Positions 58,600 to 64,000 of a stretch of 64,000 nucleotides of DNA are shown here, piece after piece. A program made the position numbers and the translations under genes. The notes under the pieces were generated by a model that had not been told where the DNA came from, did no database searches, and worked only from the letters and a program-made list of their open reading frames with translations. This stretch comes from Atherinomorus stipes (Eukaryota; Chordata; Actinopteri; Atheriniformes; Atherinidae), in NCBI GenBank assembly GCA_023101725.1, contig JALJCO010007928.1:372001-436000 (forward strand), written 5' to 3'. The stretch's first letter is position 1. The number at the start of each line of letters is the position of its first letter.

Positions 58600-59110
58600 G
58601 CTGGCTCTGTTGATTCAAAGGAAGGCGGGGAAGGAGGAGAGGGAGGTGCAGGAGGTGTGTGTGTGTGTGTGTGTGTCGGGCCGGCTCAGTCAGTCTGGAA
58701 GACCGGAGTCCCAGCGGCAGTTTGGAGGAGCCCAAGCGGGGAAACTGAGTCCAAAACGGGAGAACTCACAAGGAGGTTTCCGAAATGAGTTGGGGAACGG
58801 AGCTCTGGGTGAGTTTAAACTCTGAAATGTGTTTGTGAACAGTTACTGTTTGTGTTTTGTTTGCTTTTTGACGCGGACACCGCGGGGAGTTTGGGGGAAA
58901 TCTAGTGGAAGAAAGGTGCCGTGTTACCTTTTAGCTTTGTGTAAAAGCGGCTAACGCCGCCGCTAACTGGCCGGTTGCGCTGTTAGCCGGCGAGGCTAAA
59001 GCTAAAGCTAATCCGCGGTGCACCTTATCCGCTCTGACAGCCGCGGAACAAAAGGCAGGCAAGTCAGGGGCACGCCAGCCAGACGGGGCGGGGGTGGAGA
59101 ATGCTGCCTC
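58600..59110 (+). promoter_or_regulatory. fnbp1l: CpG-rich promoter and 5' UTR region of the F-BAR gene
   Basis: Clearly more GC- and CpG-rich than its surroundings, especially 58860-59100 ('ctaacgccgccgctaactgg', 'gcgaggctaaagctaaagct'). It surrounds the first coding exon and includes a GT microsatellite at about 58655-58676 in the presumed 5' UTR. No TATA box is recognised. Confidence 0.6.
58785..58808 (+). CDS. fnbp1l: F-BAR protein FNBP1L/FNBP1, first coding exon
   Basis: Eight codons, MSWGTELW, then a GTGAGT donor. This exact octapeptide and the splice position right after Trp are the start of vertebrate FNBP1 and FNBP1L (TOCA family; the relative TRIP10 begins MDWGTELW). These proteins bend membranes through an F-BAR domain and activate Cdc42-N-WASP actin assembly. 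The ATG has a GAAA context before it. The rest of the gene must lie beyond 64000, as is normal for the long first intron. FNBP1L is preferred only because human FNBP1L is also on chromosome 1p with RPE65 and DEPDC1; FNBP1 is not excluded. Confidence 0.65.
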
Positions 59111-60845
59111 CTCTGCAAGGTTACTCGTTAACTTTAATAACACCCGCGCAGCTGAATTGATATTTTTTTCTTTTGTTTTCAGGCAAGTTGTGAAGTTGTA
59201 TCTCCACGGTTTTTGTATGCGTGTCACACCCTGTTTCTGGCAGGCAGCGGGATGGAGGGAGACCACCATCCCGATCAGTCTTAGGATTTACCTCAACTTC
59301 ACATCCATTTGATTTACTTACCGATCAGCATAATCTACCTCTTTGTTGCCAGTTACCCACGTTTAGTCTTAACTTCCACGTGACCTGAAGACACACATGC
59401 TTACATCAACAGATCTAGCCCGTATAATGTATAAAACGCCTCCCGGTGATCGTCCTGCCTTCACATCCAAACTATGACTGGCTGTAAGGACCTGATATAA
59501 GGTTTGATTTGCAAATCTTGTTAAAAATAAAACTGCTTTTGATATCAACATGAGAAAAGATCAAATACTGCATCAGTCATGAAGTTGGGATTTTTTCCCA
59601 CACTATTAATTGAGTAAATATTTGCTTAAATTTGGCATGTCTGGTTTCCATTCTGTATATTTTGGGGTGTTGGCCATCACAGGCTGTGTAACCAGAGAGG
59701 CAACCAGCAGCATCCCCCCTCCCCTGTGAGCGTGTGTAGTGAGGAGGAGGGGACACTTCACCTCCTTGAGATGATACTCCTCCAGCTGACCTCGTGGTTA
59801 TTATCTGCCATCTGAAATAAGCTAATTTTTTGCTTGCTCAGCCCTCACATGTAACGTGAGCATGCCGCCGCAGACAAAGAGATAACTGTTTGCTTGTGTG
59901 ACATCCAGGACTGAAAAAGGAAGCACTTTTGGACACAGATATAATTTGTCAGGGTTTTTTCTTCCCCATTCATGTTTTCCATTCAGTTTTTTTTCTATTC
60001 ATACTCCTGCATTTTGTCTGTGGATTTAGTACAAAGAAATGTGGATATCTTACACACAATTAGTGGTGTCGGATGGGATGCCCAGTTAGAGATGGAGACA
60101 GACTGGGTACTAATTGATGAGAACCTGTGCTTTTCTCTTGGCAAGTAAGGTCTAGTCAGTTTTTACCCTTCCTGGCTCTACCACATAGGCCTACCGCTCA
60201 GTTTTGCCAAGGTAAGGAGCCTAATATCTCCTTGAGTCCCAATAAAAACTGAAATTCTGAATTTCCCCATTGAGGTACTAATAAAAGTGTCTTATCTTTA
60301 AAAAAGGCTAGCTTACCTTTGCTTAATGGAGGTCAAATCAAAAAGGGGGAGCTGGCATTGTGCCTAAATGTTTGACTTTTTGAACAATAGCTCATTTGTT
60401 TATATCTCTGTGATTCAAAAAATGTACTTGGTAGCAAATTATTACACCTGCAAAGCTGAGTATGACAGATGTGTTTCCCATTGACTAGTCAAAGGGGTTA
60501 GAGGTGGCATACATAAATAACAACAGAGCCCGTCTTTAATGGCAAGGTTAAAGAAAGATGTGCACAAAACTTCATGCATCCTCCATCTATAACCAACAGC
60601 AGTACATGCTTTTCTTTTTTTAATGACTCCAAAAAGCTCTTGGTCGTTAAGAAGAAACTGAAAAAGACTAAGGAAGCCTGATCACTCATGCTGGCAGAGG
60701 AAATATACTGTAAAATGCAACAGTGGTATTAAGAAAGCCCAGTTCGGGACTGTAAATGAATGTAAATTTTATCCTGTAATAATAATGTAATAATACCCTG
60801 TTAATATTTCTCCATTTTGAATTTTTTCTTTTTTTTGTAAATATA

Positions 60846-61347
60846 TAGTCGTTCTAAAAATTATTCATACCCCCCAATTAAAGAAGGAAAGAAATCAGCT
60901 GTCAGTGAAATAAGATGAAATTGACAATAACAAATAAAATTTCTATGAAAATCACAACATTGATTTTGAATTGTGGTTCAACAGAAATATTAACAACAAA
61001 CAAAAAATAAAACAAGCACAATGGGGCAGAGCTAAAATTTTGTTGAGCAACACTTTGAGACAATCATTGCAATCAGGTGTTCTCTGTAACATTCAAAAAT
61101 ACTTTTACACCTGCTGACAGGTATTTTGGTCAATTGTTAATGGAAAATGTGCTCTAATGTGTCTGGGAGAGTTTTTTTAAATTGTTATTTTCAACCACAA
61201 CTCAATAGCAACAGTTTATTTAACTAAATTATAATTTTGTAAATTTTATTTATAATTGGTTTCTTGAGTTTCCTGTTTTTTGAATTACTGTTGTGAATTT
61301 AGCCTTTTCTTCAAAATTGGAGGGTGTGAATAATTTGGAAGACTGTA
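60846..61347. mobile_element. TA-flanked MITE, ~500 bp family, copy 8
   Basis: Begins 'tagtcgttctaaaaattatt' and ends with an inverse-like 'gtgaataatttggaagactg', with the same core as copies 6 and 7 and the same orientation. Confidence 0.85.
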
Positions 61348-63077
61348 GGTGTTTTTATATCTTTAATAGCTTTTAAATCTTTACTTTTACTTATTTATGT
61401 GTGCCTCCTATATTTCTGTTTTCCTATTTATGTTTGCTTAAGCCAAGAGATTTCTTAAAAAATAATGACAATAATCCCCCCCCCCCCCCCCCCCAAAAAA
61501 AACCCTAACAAAAACAAACAAAAAAATGTTGCAGAAAATAAGAAAGGACATTTCTAGATGTTCCTGTGTTCTGCTAACTTGCTAACTTGCTAACTTGTCC
61601 ATTAAAGTGTTTGCTCATCTCTGCCTCATCTTTTTACCAGTGTTGTGGGAAAACAAAGTGCATCTGATCTAGCTAGTGCAGAAGCTGGTTGACGGACTGT
61701 CGTAATCCCCCGGTCCTCTGATGGGATTAATGTGTTGGCTGTCTGATGTCAGATTAGGGATTAGCATCCAAAAGATATGAAGTAAAATTGTTAATTGGTG
61801 TGTAGTACATTACTATGAATGACAATCCAGTTAAATTTGGCTCTTTATTGTTAAACTGAATTGGGCAAGAATTAAATGCAACAACTGCCCAGTTGTAGAG
61901 ATCACCACCTTTGGTGTAAAAATAAAAAGCTACTAATGTTTGTGAAACTTGTTGGCTTCTGTATTTGATGATAATCTTATAAATTCACACTATATCATCT
62001 TTTAATGCCACTAAGGCTGCAAATTGCATACATATTCATTATGTTCTTGCTCTTTATTAGTCACTAATCTCTTCCCATAGGGGAAATGAAAAATAGAATA
62101 AAATGAGGAAACCAAAACCTTTTTAATAAGCAGAAGCCGCCTCAGTTTGCTGAGTGTAGCTTGGTGTTTTTGCTCCGTGTTTGGCTGCAGCTCAGCTCTT
62201 TGAGACAATACAAAGCAAGTGAGGAACATCCTATTACTGCATTGGCTTCCTGCCCCAGCACACACACACGTAAAGTAGGAAGTGTGTGTCTGAATTAAAG
62301 CTCTGTCTGGTTGTGTGTGTGTGTTAGTGCCAGGATGCCGCCCTGCTGTGCTCCGGTCTGTCTGAGTGAGGTGAGCTGGAGGCTAGCAGAATGGAGCAGC
62401 CAAGTCTGACTGAAGGACAAGAGGCTGACAGGCGGTCGTCCCTTCTGATCGGACAAACTGAAAGACGAGGATGAAGGGATAGAGGGTAGAGAGGTGTTGC
62501 GAAAAGGACAGGTTCTAAATGGCTGGTTACCTTTAGGATTTGACTTTTAAGGCTGTGAAATGGAAAGAAGACTGTGAAACTCGCATTTGGAGCTCTGATC
62601 AAAGACTCACGAGTTTGCTTTTCTCTCCCTCAAGTGTTTTTAGGATTTGGCAAACCTATTCACGAGTTCCCCTCAGGTGTCCTATGGGAGGTGTTGGGAT
62701 TATATGTCAGTTATTTCGATTGCTTGAATCCTCAGCATCAGTCTGCCTTCAGATTTAGACAATGGTGCTTGTTATCCATGCTGCTGTTGGGGATATTTAT
62801 AGATTACAGCCTGCAGTACATCAAAGTCTGGCAAGATCTCATTTTACTGACAGTGGGCTGGCATCTCTGCTGCTCTCAGATTGCTTTGTCTGGCTTTGCT
62901 TGACCATCCTAGGCAAGGACTGTGCTTAATGTTTAATATAAAGGATATAATTATTAAGTTTGAGAATTATAAACCTGTGGAGGGTTTATATTTTACATGA
63001 TTAAACTGGTTATTAGTATATTGTATATACTGGTACAATAAAATAACTCATCCATGATAATTAAACTAACCCTCTTG

Positions 63078-63437
63078 TAGGGGTGTAACAATACATCGAT
63101 CTATGCTGATACATCATCGTAGATTGATCCAAAAACCCAATATCGATAAAAAATCAATATCAAACCCACTTTTATCATGAAAATGACTTTATTTTGAAGG
63201 TCCTATATGACATATTTTCACAACAAAATATGTTTATAGTTGTACAGTGGATAGATGTGACACAGGGAGATTGCACTGCAAAACTTGTATATTTTTATAT
63301 CGATCAGTGGATCCTGAGTCTAATCGAATCGAAATCGTATCGTGACTGAATTTGAGATATTGGCAGACATCGAGTTGCGTATCCTTTGCATTGATATAAT
63401 ATTGTATCGTGATCAAACCAGCGATTTACACCCCCAC
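63078..63437. mobile_element. Inverted-repeat element (TAGGGGTGTAACAAT)
   Basis: TAGGGGTGTAACAATACATC at the left pairs with 'gatttacacccccactc' at the right; CTTGTA follows on both flanks. The interior is rich in ATCGAT and GTATCG motifs. hAT type is inferred. Confidence 0.6.
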
Positions 63438-63446
63438 TCCCTTGTA

Positions 63447-63778
63447 ATTAGAGGTGCACGATCCGACATCCGGATTCGATATCGGCTTCGATATTGACTT
63501 TCATTTTGAAATATCTGTTTGCAGTGAACTTTACATGGAAGTGTTATTTATTTTTGCTGCTAATCTACACTTTATCTGTTAATAAATAACATTAAGTACA
63601 TTTATATCTTTGTTAATTTGTTATCTTTTTAACAAGGCTTATTGTTTATTTCAAGTCTAATGCCTTGGAAAGTATACAGTTTATTTTTTCAACAGTAGTA
63701 TCAGATCAGGTATCGTCCGATACGCTCAGCCCAGGTATGGGTATTGGATTGGATCAGAAAAAACCTGGATCGGTGCAA
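63447..63778. mobile_element. TTAGAGGTGCACG element, copy 2 of the 11931 family
   Basis: Starts ATTAGAGGTGCACGATCCG and ends 'aacctggatcggtgca', closely following the preceding element with only about 10 bases between. The right terminus is shortened. Confidence 0.6.
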
Positions 63779-64000
63779 TAACAGTGAAAACATCAAGCCT
63801 TCGTTTGTTGCTGCGTCTCTTTCACTTGTGGATCTGCTGTGGCCAAAGTTCTTTTGAGAGGCTTGCTGTTTGGTTCTTTGCAGGTCACAGCGGGTGTGGT
63901 TGAAATCATGCTGAAGCTGAAGGCATTGGCCTGGACACGACAAGCTGTTAGACTCTGGTCTCGCCAAGGTTGTCAACACGTTGTATGTGCAGGGGGTGTT

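Larger units (their letters stand above)
58809..64000. other. First intron of the F-BAR gene with repeats
   Basis: No further exon is identified. It holds the eighth TA-flanked MITE (60846-61347), a C run (61476-61494) and two inverted-repeat elements at 63078-63437 and 63447-63778. A weak open frame at 62574-62903 has no recognised homology. Confidence 0.55.

Noticed and set aside
62574..62903. 109-codon open frame with a hydrophobic stretch
   Set aside because: No family motif or splice context; the neighbouring frame is open too. Probably chance or an old repeat inside the F-BAR intron.

Overview
This is a window of vertebrate nuclear DNA, almost certainly from a teleost fish. The coding exons are short and separated by introns with GT-AG borders. 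A eukaryotic tRNA-His gene is present. The non-coding DNA is packed with small DNA transposons of the Tc1/mariner, hAT and TTAA-flanked types, plus an L2-like LINE tail, in the manner typical of ray-finned fish. I joined exons by eye from splice sites and reading phase; no alignment or search was run.

Layout, left to right. (1) Positions 5161-13520, minus strand: the first eight coding exons of aspm, the spindle-pole microcephaly gene. The rest of the gene lies left of the window or was missed; 1-5160 holds only transposon debris and a poor-looking G-rich tract. (2) 13680-18500: the interval between divergent aspm and depdc1, with a tRNA-His gene, a broken Tc1 element and CCAAT/CHR-type promoter motifs next to both genes. 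(3) 18652-28236, plus strand: complete depdc1, 12 coding exons, including a 981-nt symmetric cassette exon. (4) 31980-42297, plus strand: rpe65 (retinoid isomerohydrolase), 14 coding exons. It is intact apart from one missing base in a T run of exon 3. (5) 46184-55511, minus strand: a 12-exon, 571-residue mitochondrial carboxyltransferase resembling MCCC2 but divergent at C-terminal motifs. (6) 58785-58808, plus strand: the first coding exon of an F-BAR gene (fnbp1l or fnbp1), whose remaining exons lie right of the window.

aspm and depdc1 are both mitotic genes and share a promoter grammar (CCAAT boxes plus a TTTGAA element), so co-expression in G2/M is likely. rpe65 next to depdc1 matches the human 1p31 neighbourhood. 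The carboxyltransferase and F-BAR genes are head to head about 3.3 kb apart and appear functionally unrelated.

No new defence-like or operon-like system was seen. The observations most worth checking are the rpe65 frameshift, the altered active-site motifs of the MCCC2-like protein, the paired CHR/CCAAT promoters, and several multi-level transposon nests with readable target-site duplications.
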